Shown: positions 55,620-64,000 of the stretch, piece after piece
How the letters are laid out: each line of letters opens with the position of its first letter
Numbering within the stretch: position 1 is the first letter of the stretch
DNA from: Wolbachia endosymbiont (group A) of Anomoia purmunda
Lineage (GTDB): Bacteria; Pseudomonadota; Alphaproteobacteria; Rickettsiales; Anaplasmataceae
Assembly (NCBI RefSeq): GCF_947251545.1
Contig: NZ_OX366362.1
Coordinates: 62,001-126,000 of the forward strand
Length of the DNA: 64,000 nucleotides
Reading direction: 5' to 3'
Program-made: the position numbers and the translations under genes
The notes under the pieces: generated by a model
Seen by the model: the letters and a program-made list of their open reading frames with translations, nothing else
Databases searched by the model: none
What the model was told of the DNA's origin: nothing

Positions 55620-57272
55620 TCACTTAGCAGATAATGCTATGTTATATTCTTCAACACCCAATACTTCAACTTCTATTTTTTCTGATATAGAGAACTTTTT
55701 ATTTTCCGGTAAATGCTCTTGATCTATTAGAAGGGTTACATCGTTCTCAACTTCAACGACTAGTCCATTATCTTCTCTCTTACCTACAATAACCTGTATT
55801 TTATCACCTACCTTAACTTTCTTTATCAGTTCTTCAAGAGGATCATACTCTATTTGTTTTATTCCAAGATAAATTCTTGCCAGATTCACGTTAGCCCTTA
55901 TTACTTTTGCTTCTATTTTATCACCTACATTATACTTCTTTATCTCATCTGAACCATTTTTAGACCAACTAAAATCTTTCACATATATTGTCCCTTCTAC
56001 GTTTTCATCTATTTCAGAGTCATTGAAAGCAACAGATACATATGAGCCGGTATTATTCTTCACTTCACCAGAAACAATAGAACCAGGAGGATATTTATTG
56101 ATAAATACTTGCCAAGGGTTGTCTACACACCTTTTCATGCTTAAACTCATCCTACTCTTAGCAATGTCAATACTGAGAATTTTTACATATACTTCTTGTC
56201 CCCTTGTTACGAGGCTACTAACTGGTAAATTACTCTTAACCCAAGTTATTTCCGACGAGTGCACTAAACCTTCAATTCCAGGTCTAAGCTCAACAAACAA
56301 TCCATAATCTTCTATGCTTGTTACATAACCCTTATGCACACTATCAACTGGATATTTTGACTCTGCATCTTGCCAAGGGCTATCTTCTAGCTGCTTCACA
56401 CCCAAGGAAATTTTAGCATTTTCCTTATCTATTTTTATAATTTTAACTTTTATAGTCTGACCACAAGTAAAAACTGCAGATGGATGACTTACTCTACTCC
56501 AAGACATATCTGTAATATGTAGCAATCCATCTATAACTCCCACTGTATCTGATTCGTGAATACCGACAAATACACCGTAATGAGTGATGCTTTTTATTTT
56601 TCCTTCTATTACATCACCTTCATTTAAAGATCCTAAAAATTTAATTTTTTCACCAGCGTGCAATTTTTCTAACACCAGCTTTCTTGATACTACAATATTA
56701 CCTTGCTTCTTATCCATTTTAAGCACGATGAACTTTTGTTCAGTTTCAATAAGGTGCTTCGCATCTTTTACTTGCTTCAAATCCACATGACTCAGCGGTA
56801 AAAAAGCGCTTATTCCGTCACCAAGATCAACAATAAAGCCACATTTAATTGAGCGTTTAATAACTCCGCTTACTTCAGCCCTTGTAACTGTATCTTCTTC
56901 CAACTTATTCCATTTTTCGTCCCTAATTGCTTTTTCACGACTAAGAACAACATTACCATGATAATCTTCAATTCTTTCCACATAAACTCTAATTTTCGAG
57001 CCAATAATGACCTCATCATTACAACCGAGTTCCTTGATCAGAATTCTCCCGTCAGATTTTAAACCAATATCAACCACAACGTCGTTAGGGTTTATTCTTG
57101 TAATTACACCTTCTACTACATCTCCTTCTTTAATTTTGTTAACAAAAGAATCTTCAAACAAGGCATTATCTTGATCCTCAAATTGGCCTTGACATATCTC
57201 TTCTATAAACTTGTTTGATGATAGCTTTCTGATAGTAACCGGTAGATTTACAACTGGATCATTATTATTCAT
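55620..57272 (-). CDS. rpsA: 30S ribosomal protein S1
   Basis: Binds mRNA on the 30S subunit and supports initiation on weakly structured or leaderless-like messages. Multiple S1 (OB-fold) repeats are visible across 550 residues (GDVVEGVITRINPNDVVVDIG, GDVIEGKIKSITHYGVFVGI, DSVHKGYVTSIEDYGLFVEL and so on), consistent with six domains. 29 bp separates it from the HU/IHF gene downstream. Confidence 0.96.
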   Translation of the reverse strand: MNNNDPVVNLPVTIRKLSSNKFIEEICQGQFEDQDNALFEDSFVNKIKEGDVVEGVITRINPNDVVVDIGLKSDGRILIKELGCNDEVIIGSKIRVYVERIEDYHGNVVLSREKAIRDEKWNKLEEDTVTRAEVSGVIKRSIKCGFIVDLGDGISAFLPLSHVDLKQVKDAKHLIETEQKFIVLKMDKKQGNIVVSRKLVLEKLHAGEKIKFLGSLNEGDVIEGKIKSITHYGVFVGIHESDTVGVIDGLLHITDMSWSRVSHPSAVFTCGQTIKVKIIKIDKENAKISLGVKQLEDSPWQDAESKYPVDSVHKGYVTSIEDYGLFVELRPGIEGLVHSSEITWVKSNLPVSSLVTRGQEVYVKILSIDIAKSRMSLSMKRCVDNPWQVFINKYPPGSIVSGEVKNNTGSYVSVAFNDSEIDENVEGTIYVKDFSWSKNGSDEIKKYNVGDKIEAKVIRANVNLARIYLGIKQIEYDPLEELIKKVKVGDKIQVIVGKREDNGLVVEVENDVTLLIDQEHLPENKKFSISEKIEVEVLGVEEYNIALSAK

Positions 57273-57312
57273 GCAATGTGACCTTTAATTTAAACTTTAT
57301 TAGAACTCATAT

Positions 57313-57340
57313 ATTATATAATATTAACAATTATTGACAA
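57313..57340 (-). promoter_or_regulatory. Putative sigma-70 promoter for rpsA
   Basis: On the minus strand TTGTCA (57,340-57,335), a 16-bp spacer, TATAAT (57,318-57,313), 40 bp before the rpsA ATG. Confidence 0.55.
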
Positions 57341-57419
57341 GTAATTTTTCGTTAACTCATTTCGAGAATTGTTTAAGCTATATAAAATATAGTGAGAAAA
57401 TTATATATGTATCAAGAAT

Positions 57420-58067
57420 ATGCTATTTAAGAATAGCAAGTGGATTAGATCGTTCTCCAGAAGGTCCAGGTTAAAACCTGATGTTGATGAAATATTGGAA
57501 AAATATTCTATTCAAAACAGCAAGGAATCTATAGAGAAGATTATAAATTCACAAAAAAGAATATGGGTAGAAATAGGCTTTGGCAACGGTGAAAATATGC
57601 TTTACCAGGTGCTCAATGAACCTGATCTATTATTTATAGGATGTGAGCCCTACTTAAAGGGGGTTTCTCGCTTGCTAACAAACATAGAAATACAGAACAT
57701 AAAAAATATTTTAATATGGACAGAAGATGCAAGAGAATTGATTGCAAATTTTCCTGACAACAGTGTTGAAAGATTCTTTATTCTCTTTCCAGATCCATGG
57801 CCAAAAAGAAGTCACAATAAAAGACGATTAATTAATACGGAATTTTTAAATTTATTAGCAAAAAAAATACTTATAACAGGGGAAATATTCATTGCAACTG
57901 ATCATCAGGACTATGCAGAGTGGATAGCATCGCATATAAAGCAGTGTAACTCTTTAATCTATAGGGAAGACGATTTCACAAGTTATACTCTTACAAAATA
58001 CCACAGAAGAGCGCTCAAAGATCAGCGTAAAGTGAGGTTCTTTAAAGTAAGTAAACTTCTTGCATAA
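57420..58067 (+). CDS. trmB: tRNA (guanine-N7-)-methyltransferase
   Basis: Methylates G46 in tRNA variable loops using S-adenosylmethionine. SAM motif VEIGFGNGENML, GCEPYLKGV, and the tRNA-binding/catalytic FPDPWPKRSHNKRRL are intact; 215 residues. Divergent from rpsA and followed by repeats. Confidence 0.96.
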   Translation: MLFKNSKWIRSFSRRSRLKPDVDEILEKYSIQNSKESIEKIINSQKRIWVEIGFGNGENMLYQVLNEPDLLFIGCEPYLKGVSRLLTNIEIQNIKNILIWTEDARELIANFPDNSVERFFILFPDPWPKRSHNKRRLINTEFLNLLAKKILITGEIFIATDHQDYAEWIASHIKQCNSLIYREDDFTSYTLTKYHRRALKDQRKVRFFKVSKLLA

Positions 58068-58089
58068 CCCAAACTAAGTAGAAAAAGGT

Positions 58090-58300
58090 ATCATCCAAGT
58101 AGCTGACACTGGTTCCTTTATGACGGCAGTGCCCAGACTACTTGGATCCAGAAGACTTAATTTCAACCAAGTGGCTGCATAATACCGTCATACCGCGATT
58201 CATTCGCGGTATCTCTAGATCCCGCTAACAAGCAGCGGGATGACGATTGTCAGGCTAGCCTGTCATCCAAGTAGCTGACACTGGTTTCCATCCAAGAGGG
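58090..58300. repeat. Palindromic element cluster
   Basis: Three units of the CATCCAAGTAGCTGACACTGG type plus the ATACCGCGATTCATTCGCGGTAT and TCCCGCTAACAAGCAGCGGGA hairpins. The IS4-family copy B begins 13 bp further on, so the element sits at the edge of this cluster. The gap 58,068-58,313 holds no gene. Confidence 0.75.
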
Positions 58301-59672
58301 CAGTAGCCCCTTCCATACGCGTCAAGTTAAGGAAAAGGGTAAGAAAATTCAATGAACTTAAGGTGGATACTCTAGTTTTTCTATATCTATCTTTCACAGA
58401 AAATTGTGACCAGTCTGTGGTAAGTTTTTTCAGGAAAATTCTCAAATTATTAATTTTACTGCTTAACGCTAAAAACAACTCCCTAATCCTTCTTTTTAAT
58501 TCAATGAATGCCTTTGTTAAACTCAGCTCTGTATTCTCTTTCAGTTTTATACAACCAACTATTCCATGAAATATAAGAATTGCGCACAATTTAGCGTATA
58601 GTTCACATAATACTCTGTATGGTTTTCCTTTAAGTTCGTCAAGCCTGATGTGACTCTTATACAATTTAAATAATAATTCAATCTGCCATCTTACCCTGTA
58701 AACTGTTAATACTTGTTCAGCGCTGATTTTACTCTCTGGAACGTTAGTTATGAATATCGACCAATCCAGCAATTTTTGATTCTTTTGAGAAGATGTATAT
58801 CCATGTGATTTTGCTAACTTATTAGCCCTTCTTCTTCTAATTATAGACTGTTCTTCAGTTAATTTTTGACATATAATTCTCACTTTAATTTTTACTTCTT
58901 TTCCTAATAGCACTTCCATCTCTAGAAGGGATTGACCTTCTAAACATTCCAACAACTCTATTTTTTGATTTGTTTCTATATCATATATATTGGTATCAGA
59001 CTTATAACGACTAACAAAATATGCACCTGCTTCATCAATCTGTTTAAAAGAACTAGGCACAAAGTAGCACAAATCAAATATTAGCAAATCATTGGCTGAT
59101 AAACCGTTCAGATAATCCCTATAACCTTGATCCGACCTTATTCCTTCTATTAAATTTAACTTATCTAGCGCTTGGTTCAGGTAATCAAAGACTAACTGCA
59201 GCTTTATTCCTGATTTGGTATTACTCTCACAATCTCTATAGCTACTCCCATATCCTTTGTACATATCTTCCATGCTACTGGGCAGGCTAATATAGCTACT
59301 ATCCAATAGCTTAATGCTTCTAAATTGCTTCAAAATTCTGCAATCAACCTGTAAGCTGTTTTTAAATAAAACTAAAGATTCATTATACATTCTTTTCATA
59401 AATTCCACTGCTTCTTCAGTAAATCTAAAATCCAAACCCTGTTTTGTAATTTCTATCGAGTCTTCATTTAGCAATTGGCACATTGTTTCTATGCTGCAAT
59501 CACCAACTCCTATGTTACCAAAAACCATAGCTTTTATGAATGATGAGCCATTAAGTTTTCTCTTTCTTTTTATAAAACCTACTGCAATTGATATTTCGTC
59601 TGCTTTTTCATTAAAGAATTCATTGAGGTCTTTTGATAAGCAAGCTATTCTGTCCATTGTAAGTTCTCTCAT
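58263..59672 (-). CDS. IS4-family transposase
   Basis: 469 residues with a full DDE set: SIKLLDSSYISLPSS (first Asp), LLIFDLCYFVPSS (second Asp) and YRVRWQIELLFKLYKSHIR (Glu in Y-(2)-R-(3)-E-(6)-K). The frame runs through the terminal inverted repeat and stops 51 bp outside the element, so the last ~20 residues are host-encoded. It can be expected to be functional and could act on copy A in trans. Confidence 0.9.
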   Translation of the reverse strand: MRELTMDRIACLSKDLNEFFNEKADEISIAVGFIKRKRKLNGSSFIKAMVFGNIGVGDCSIETMCQLLNEDSIEITKQGLDFRFTEEAVEFMKRMYNESLVLFKNSLQVDCRILKQFRSIKLLDSSYISLPSSMEDMYKGYGSSYRDCESNTKSGIKLQLVFDYLNQALDKLNLIEGIRSDQGYRDYLNGLSANDLLIFDLCYFVPSSFKQIDEAGAYFVSRYKSDTNIYDIETNQKIELLECLEGQSLLEMEVLLGKEVKIKVRIICQKLTEEQSIIRRRRANKLAKSHGYTSSQKNQKLLDWSIFITNVPESKISAEQVLTVYRVRWQIELLFKLYKSHIRLDELKGKPYRVLCELYAKLCAILIFHGIVGCIKLKENTELSLTKAFIELKRRIRELFLALSSKINNLRIFLKKLTTDWSQFSVKDRYRKTRVSTLSSLNFLTLFLNLTRMEGATALLDGNQCQLLG

Positions 59673-59757
59673 TCACATATCCAAGAGAACTTATACCTTA
59701 TTCTTTTCCTTCACTCTATCAATTTTACTTACACTTTTCCTTAACTTGACGCGTATG
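58314..59757 (-). mobile_element. IS4-family insertion sequence, copy B (intact)
   Basis: 1,444 bp with CATACGCGTCAAGTTAAGGA ends in inverted orientation. Same element as 22,254-23,563 but on the opposite strand and without the 135-bp deletion. Its left side adjoins palindromic repeats and its right side a possible gene remnant (59,800-59,952). A target duplication is not clear. Confidence 0.88.
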
Positions 59758-59799
59758 GTTTATTTAACACTCCCACTGCTGAGGTTTTTATGGGTTTTC

Positions 59800-59952
59800 T
59801 CAATTTTGTTGGAGCTCTTGTATGGCTTCTCTAAAATTTTGTCCACAGAGCCTAAAGTTAGGTACTTCCTTCAAAAATATTTTTTCCACAGAACTGTTGT
59901 GTTTTCCATCTGACAGTTTTACCTCACACGCTTTCAAGACTATAAAACTCAT
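59800..59952 (-). CDS. Small hypothetical protein or gene remnant
   Basis: A 50-codon frame (MSFIVLKACEVKLSDGK.., ending IQELQQN) between the IS4 element and the CxxCH protein gene, only 15 bp beyond the end of the latter on the same strand. Codon content looks coding-like. Past the stop another frame continues IEKTHKNLSSGSVK, which suggests a frameshift. I do not recognise a family. Confidence 0.3.
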   Translation of the reverse strand: MSFIVLKACEVKLSDGKHNSSVEKIFLKEVPNFRLCGQNFREAIQELQQN

Positions 59953-59967
59953 TTAGCTGATCAGAGC

Positions 59968-61179
59968 TTAAGCGATATCTTTATAATTAAAAGCTTTACA
60001 TCCAATAGGATCATTTTCTTTTTTAGCACTATAGTAGTTTCTAACACCATGGCTTAACTGCTTCGAATAATCAAAATTAAATGCTCCATCATCAAATGAT
60101 TCTTCCTTTAGATTCCTAAACCAATGTTTTATTTCTTGTTCCTTTGCATGCTCTGGTGGTACTGATGAAGATTTCTCAGGATGTTGTGCTGTGCTATGGC
60201 ATGACAAACACGAAGATTTTTTATTATCTATTGGACCATTAAGTCTACCTAAATACCCTAAAGAATTTTTCACAACATCCGGATTTATCCAACATTCTAA
60301 TAACCTTTTTCCGATTATATAATCTGCCGTAAAATAATTAGTGTCGTTACCCCAAGCAATACCCATTAACTTCATATTCAACCATGGATTTTTATTATTT
60401 ATGGTACAATCATAAATAAACGTACCTGCAACCCATCCTGTTTCTTCTGATCTCTTATCTTTGACTAAAAAGTCAATTTGAAATAATCTCAGTTGCTTAA
60501 ATACCTTTGGAGTTCCTTTTTCAGATTGATTAATATAGCTAGTCCAAGAGATACTGTTTTTAAGAGTTGGAATATCGTTCTGTGTTGCTTCTGTAAATAC
60601 TAATTTTGCACTTACTGTACCATCTAAGAATTTAGCTTTAGTAATATCAGGATTGTTTATATCTTGCCATACCCGTCCATATGTATAAGCTCCTCGCTCA
60701 TTAACAATAGAAATTGCCCAATTCTGTAGATAGATTTGATTGCTGTGTAATTCACCAGACTTAAAGGATCTTTCTCTTGTTAAACCATTAACAAATTCTC
60801 TACCAGTTATCCCATAATGCATCCATGGTGCATGATACCAATTAGCAACCTTATTACAATGTAAATCAAAATCACAGTTAATATTTCCGTCATATATGTA
60901 TTTTAAAATTGTGTAAGCGTATTTTTGTGGTTCCTCTTTAAATGATATATATTCCCACGGGTTTTTTGCATTACTAATTTCAGTTGGGTAATCAGTCTTA
61001 ATCCTAAAAACCTTACCATTATAACCTGAAGGTACTTTATCACATGAAGATATAACTGCTCCGTCAGCATATGTGAAACTACTATTTAGTATCAAAAGCG
61101 ATAAGATTAATAAACTCCTAGCTTGTACTTTAAACCCTATATAATGTCTCTGATTTTTGCTGAGATTAAATCTTTTCAT
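59968..61179 (-). CDS. Exported protein with a single c-type heme motif
   Basis: 403 residues. An N-terminal signal segment (about 20-38, RSLLILSLLILNSSFTYADG) leads to a periplasmic domain. A single CxxCH heme-attachment motif is at Cys324-His328 (SCLSCHSTAQHP). Other conserved-looking stretches are WYHAPWMHYGITGREFVNGLTRER, GRVWQ and GWVAGTFIYD. I recall similar uncharacterised cytochrome c-like proteins in other Proteobacteria, but no function is established. A redox role in the periplasm is inference from the CxxCH. Confidence 0.78.
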   Translation of the reverse strand: MKRFNLSKNQRHYIGFKVQARSLLILSLLILNSSFTYADGAVISSCDKVPSGYNGKVFRIKTDYPTEISNAKNPWEYISFKEEPQKYAYTILKYIYDGNINCDFDLHCNKVANWYHAPWMHYGITGREFVNGLTRERSFKSGELHSNQIYLQNWAISIVNERGAYTYGRVWQDINNPDITKAKFLDGTVSAKLVFTEATQNDIPTLKNSISWTSYINQSEKGTPKVFKQLRLFQIDFLVKDKRSEETGWVAGTFIYDCTINNKNPWLNMKLMGIAWGNDTNYFTADYIIGKRLLECWINPDVVKNSLGYLGRLNGPIDNKKSSCLSCHSTAQHPEKSSSVPPEHAKEQEIKHWFRNLKEESFDDGAFNFDYSKQLSHGVRNYYSAKKENDPIGCKAFNYKDIA

Positions 61180-61501
61180 AGATATTGCCCTTCCTCAAAT
61201 TTCTTACGAACCGTCCTTTAAATTAACTATTCCTATAATAAAAGTAAACCAAAAATTTTGTTTATGTAAATTCAGCTTTGTTGCACAACCATTTATAGAG
61301 TAGATAGGTAAAAGAAATCCATGTAGCAAATTCAAAAGAAAGCGTACCAATGCCAGTGAAGTTTATTGAAGTAAAATGGGTATAGAAAGAAAAAAATATA
61401 AATTCTCTAAAAAATACAAAAATTAGGAAAATTATACTTGCATTATCTTTTATTCGTGTTATGTTTATCGTACATAATATCTTTACAGACTGGGGGCAAG
61501 T
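61180..61501. other. Intergenic region with possible IS end and SD
   Basis: The 322-bp gap between divergent genes. At 61,271-61,284 GCTTTGTTGCACAA resembles IS5-type ends, but I find no matching right end. GGGGG at 61,492-61,496 is a strong Shine-Dalgarno for the ankyrin gene. Nothing else stands out. Confidence 0.35.
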
Positions 61502-63598
61502 ATGTTAACTAGAGATATTCCAGAGCCTGAGCAGGTTTCTAGTGCGAAAACAAATCCAGAAATAAATGAAACATTGGAAGGGTTACCAAAAAAGCTAGAG
61601 AAAGAGGAAAGGGATGATGAGTACGAGCTTATAAAAAAACATCTTTTTTCACTTGATTCTCGTCTTTTAATCGATAGTAAGCTATCATTTCAGGGTATAG
61701 TCTGTACATGGATTGCTTGCACACCTGATTTAACAGACAGTCAAAAGAAGTTAAATAGAGAATTACTAAACATTCTTAAAGGTTTAGATCCATGTTATTA
61801 TAATCCAAAAGAAGATAGGCATTGTGAGTACTATGTTAAGAAATTTACAGAATTCTTACGAAACAACAGGGACAATCAAGATCTCAAAGCTGTTCTTAAC
61901 CTTAAGAGAGGAGAGTCTGGATTAACAGTATTACACGTAGTATCATCTGTAGGTAATACAACTAAAGAATATAATGAAACTGTAGATTTACTCTTAGAAG
62001 CAGGGGCTAATCCTGATATACAGAATAATAAAGGAAAGACACCACTGCATTATACTGATGTGCTTGCTAGTGTAGCTTCTCTCTTAAAAGGGAAAGCTAA
62101 TCCTAATATACAGGATAACGAAGGAGAAACACCCTTGCATTATGCGGCTAGTATTGGTCATACCAACTATGTGAATTTGCTCCTAGAGAAAAAAGCTAAT
62201 CCTAACATACAGAATAGAAAAGGTGGAACGCCACTGCAAGTTGCAATTGATAATCATCACTACTATATTGAGGAGTGCTTTTTCACTGACAACCAAAAGA
62301 ATTTAAGTAAAGAATTATATTCTATCCTTGATAAATGTTTTGATGCATATGAGAATTGTATATGGAGTAAAGATAAAGATCGTTCAGGTTATGTCGCTAA
62401 CTTCATTAACTTCACTAAAAGTCTAAAAGAGTTTCTGGATAAACACAGAAATAGTGAAGATCTGAAAATAATTTTCAGTATTCGAGACGCAGGAGGTGGA
62501 TCAAGAGTGCTTAATCATGCTAGGTATATTGATAAAAAAGTAGTAGATTTACTTTTATCAGCAGGGGCAGTCGATCCGTGCAAAGAAGGAGGTTCGCTTT
62601 TAGATTGCGGTGGATCTTTTTATAATGTGGGAGAAAAGTATCGTGTAAAATCTATTTTATGGAGTACACCAAATCAGGTAAAGTTGAATGAATTTTTAGG
62701 TAAGGTATCTAAAGCCCAAGGTATGTATAAACTAGGAGAAGTTGTAAATGAAGCTATAAAATCTGGAGTACGGTTTGATTTTTCTCAACGACTTTCTCAA
62801 GATGAAAAAGCATATAATTTTATAGATTGTGTAATGAAAAGAATTGGTGAATTAGAGAAGAATCCTAAAGTCGCTAGTGACATAATATGTAAATTGGTAT
62901 CAAGAGGAGCAGTCTTTGGTAATAAAGTTGATATTGATGTAATTGATACACTGGATGAATTTAAAGATCACAAAGCTAATATGATAAAAGCTTATGCAGA
63001 CTATATTAGCAATGCTCACAAGTTTATTGAAGTTGCGAAAAGTGCAACCAGTAGTGAGCTGAATGATGTAAGAATAGGTAACTCTACTTTTTACTTAGAA
63101 TACTCAGAGGACAGCAAAATAGATGTTGCAAAGATTACAGATGGAGCAAGGAATTTAGGGCTAACTCAAGGAGAGATAGAATACGGAAGAGATATAATAA
63201 AGATCGGTAAAAGTGAAGTAGAAATTATAACGCAAAATGGTATAAGGAATTACACAGACCTTGCGGATAATAGTGATATAGTATTAACTTTCTATATTAG
63301 TGAGGGAGAATTAGAGGTTAGATTATATCCTGATATGCGAAATAAAGACCTAATAAGGGTAGAGATGAACAATCAAGGTCTGCTGGAGCGATTAAAAAAT
63401 TGTGACGAAAAAATAGGCAAGAATTGCTTACTTGGCGGGTTACCAGTTAATCAAGCCATAGAACAAGGGTTTTTTGTCAGGTCTGGGAAATTGATGCGTT
63501 CTGAAACAATGAGTCAATCTAATGGAAAAACAGAAGAGAGTTGGTGTGAAAAAATAAGCAAAGCCTCAAACTCAGAACAAACAACAAGCCGTGCATGA
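61502..63598 (+). CDS. Ankyrin-repeat protein
   Basis: 698 residues. Ankyrin repeats lie at about 137-172, 173-203, 204-236 and 237-256 (GETPLHYAASIGHTNYVNLL, KANPNIQNRKGGTPLQVAI), and another ANK-like piece is at 335-358 (VVDLLLSAGAVDP). Each ANK part is preceded by a helical module: TDSQKKLNRELLNILKGL..FLRNNRDNQDLK (78-130) resembles TDNQKNLSKELYSILDK..FLDKHRNSEDLK (262-322), so about 95 residues are duplicated. The C-terminal ~330 residues are unrelated to domains I know. No signal peptide. Wolbachia ankyrin proteins are often proposed host-interaction factors; here that is inference. Confidence 0.85.
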   Translation: MLTRDIPEPEQVSSAKTNPEINETLEGLPKKLEKEERDDEYELIKKHLFSLDSRLLIDSKLSFQGIVCTWIACTPDLTDSQKKLNRELLNILKGLDPCYYNPKEDRHCEYYVKKFTEFLRNNRDNQDLKAVLNLKRGESGLTVLHVVSSVGNTTKEYNETVDLLLEAGANPDIQNNKGKTPLHYTDVLASVASLLKGKANPNIQDNEGETPLHYAASIGHTNYVNLLLEKKANPNIQNRKGGTPLQVAIDNHHYYIEECFFTDNQKNLSKELYSILDKCFDAYENCIWSKDKDRSGYVANFINFTKSLKEFLDKHRNSEDLKIIFSIRDAGGGSRVLNHARYIDKKVVDLLLSAGAVDPCKEGGSLLDCGGSFYNVGEKYRVKSILWSTPNQVKLNEFLGKVSKAQGMYKLGEVVNEAIKSGVRFDFSQRLSQDEKAYNFIDCVMKRIGELEKNPKVASDIICKLVSRGAVFGNKVDIDVIDTLDEFKDHKANMIKAYADYISNAHKFIEVAKSATSSELNDVRIGNSTFYLEYSEDSKIDVAKITDGARNLGLTQGEIEYGRDIIKIGKSEVEIITQNGIRNYTDLADNSDIVLTFYISEGELEVRLYPDMRNKDLIRVEMNNQGLLERLKNCDEKIGKNCLLGGLPVNQAIEQGFFVRSGKLMRSETMSQSNGKTEESWCEKISKASNSEQTTSRA

Positions 63599-63691
63599 GA
63601 TAAAATGGATGGTGCTATCAGGTTAATGGCTTAAGAGATATTCTAAAGAAATTATCTTGATATTTATGCTCTTTCAAGCATACCACTAGCT

Positions 63692-64000
63692 TTAAGATCC
63701 TGTAGCCTGATGTACTACATTGATAGGAACACCTACCTCAAGTAGATTCTTTGCCACTTCTATTTCCCCTATTTTTTTACCCTTTTCTTTATTAATCTGT
63801 ATTCTTTTAGATACTGACATAATTAATGAATAAAATTTATCACGTATTTCTTGATCATCAATTTTATTATACTCTCTCACTAAATCTAGTACTCCATTTT
63901 CTCCTTCTCTATCCTCATTACTTCTTTCAATTTCAACATTGCCTTTTTCTATTAGTTCACTAATTTTCGGCAGTAGAGTTTTAGCGTGCGTTGACAATTC
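63692..64000 (-). CDS. Rpn-family nuclease-like protein, C-terminal part
   Basis: The last ~100 residues of an open frame reaching the right edge. The tail KGKKIGEIEVAKNLLEVGVPINVVHQATG parallels the C-terminal KGKIEVAKAMLANNVDVNTIVKFTG of the Rpn protein at 32,648. The nuclease core lies outside the window or is missing, so I cannot tell whether the gene is intact. Confidence 0.65.
   Translation of the reverse strand, partial: ELSTHAKTLLPKISELIEKGNVEIERSNEDREGENGVLDLVREYNKIDDQEIRDKFYSLIMSVSKRIQINKEKGKKIGEIEVAKNLLEVGVPINVVHQATGS

Noticed and set aside
59314-59913. 199-codon plus-strand frame
   Set aside because: It is antisense to the IS4 transposase and runs out of the element; there is no recognisable domain.
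61271-61300. IS5-type left end (GCTTTGTTGCACAA)
   Set aside because: Only one end is visible, with no transposase remnant or matching right end within the gap. It is noted only as a possible fragment.
1-64000. WO prophage genes or cif-type cytoplasmic incompatibility genes
   Set aside because: No phage structural genes, integrase, or CidA/CidB-like proteins are recognisable. The ankyrin, Rpn and NB-ARC genes occur outside prophage as well.

Overview
This window is chromosomal DNA from a Wolbachia endosymbiont (Rickettsiales, Alphaproteobacteria). The evidence is the strongly AT-rich sequence, single-copy genes with alphaproteobacterial or Rickettsiales character (nuoGH-hemB, Mg-type HemB, glyQS, gatB, rseP-bamA-ompH-fabZ), many degenerate insertion sequences, dispersed palindromic elements built on a GTCATCCCAGTG-type core, and Rpn-family nuclease, ankyrin-repeat and NB-ARC-type genes. 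I did not assign strain or supergroup.

Layout. 1-950: 5' part of rnd, then a palindromic repeat split by a 326-bp miniature IS. 950-10,925: plus-strand housekeeping block (small conserved protein, nuoG, nuoH, hemB, membrane protein, glyQ, glyS, uvrC), with several genes overlapping by a few bases. 11,000-11,800: decayed IS4-type element. 11,820-16,230: argD-like aminotransferase, PleC-like histidine kinase, a 1-Cys bcp peroxiredoxin, recF. 16,240-18,900: repeats around a frameshifted IS5-family copy. 18,900-26,320: gatB, a broken nuclease/NB-ARC gene truncated by an IS4-family element, an MFS transporter, glyA. 26,320-33,520: accessory island with compound repeats, a tandem-repeat protein, a GIY-YIG protein, a 1111-residue protein with a collagenase-like zinc-protease head, and an Rpn nuclease. 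33,800-46,900: tRNA-Val, cation efflux pump, membrane protein, then minus-strand plsY, two AGCS symporters, pssA-psd, recA, surE, ffh and a MrpD/NuoN-like subunit. 47,180-57,270: a large oxidoreductase carrying an in-frame palindromic-element insertion, the envelope operon rseP-bamA-ompH-fabZ, sdhE/zapA, an HU/IHF protein and rpsA. 57,400-64,000: trmB, an intact IS4-family element, a secreted CxxCH protein, an ankyrin protein and the end of another Rpn protein.

How the genes fit together. The core supplies respiration (Nuo, SdhE), heme (HemB), phosphatidylethanolamine synthesis (PlsY, PssA, Psd), outer-membrane assembly without lipid A genes, translation (GlyQS, GatB, S1, TrmB) and DNA repair (UvrC, RecF, RecA). 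AGCS, MFS and CDF transporters fit an intracellular bacterium that lives on host nutrients. No WO prophage module and no cif genes were recognised. The most unusual material is the accessory island (26.3-33.5 kb), the broken nuclease/NB-ARC gene, the promoter-bearing repeat family near 16.3, 18.8 and 26.4 kb, and the protein-coding palindromic insertion at 49.8-49.9 kb.
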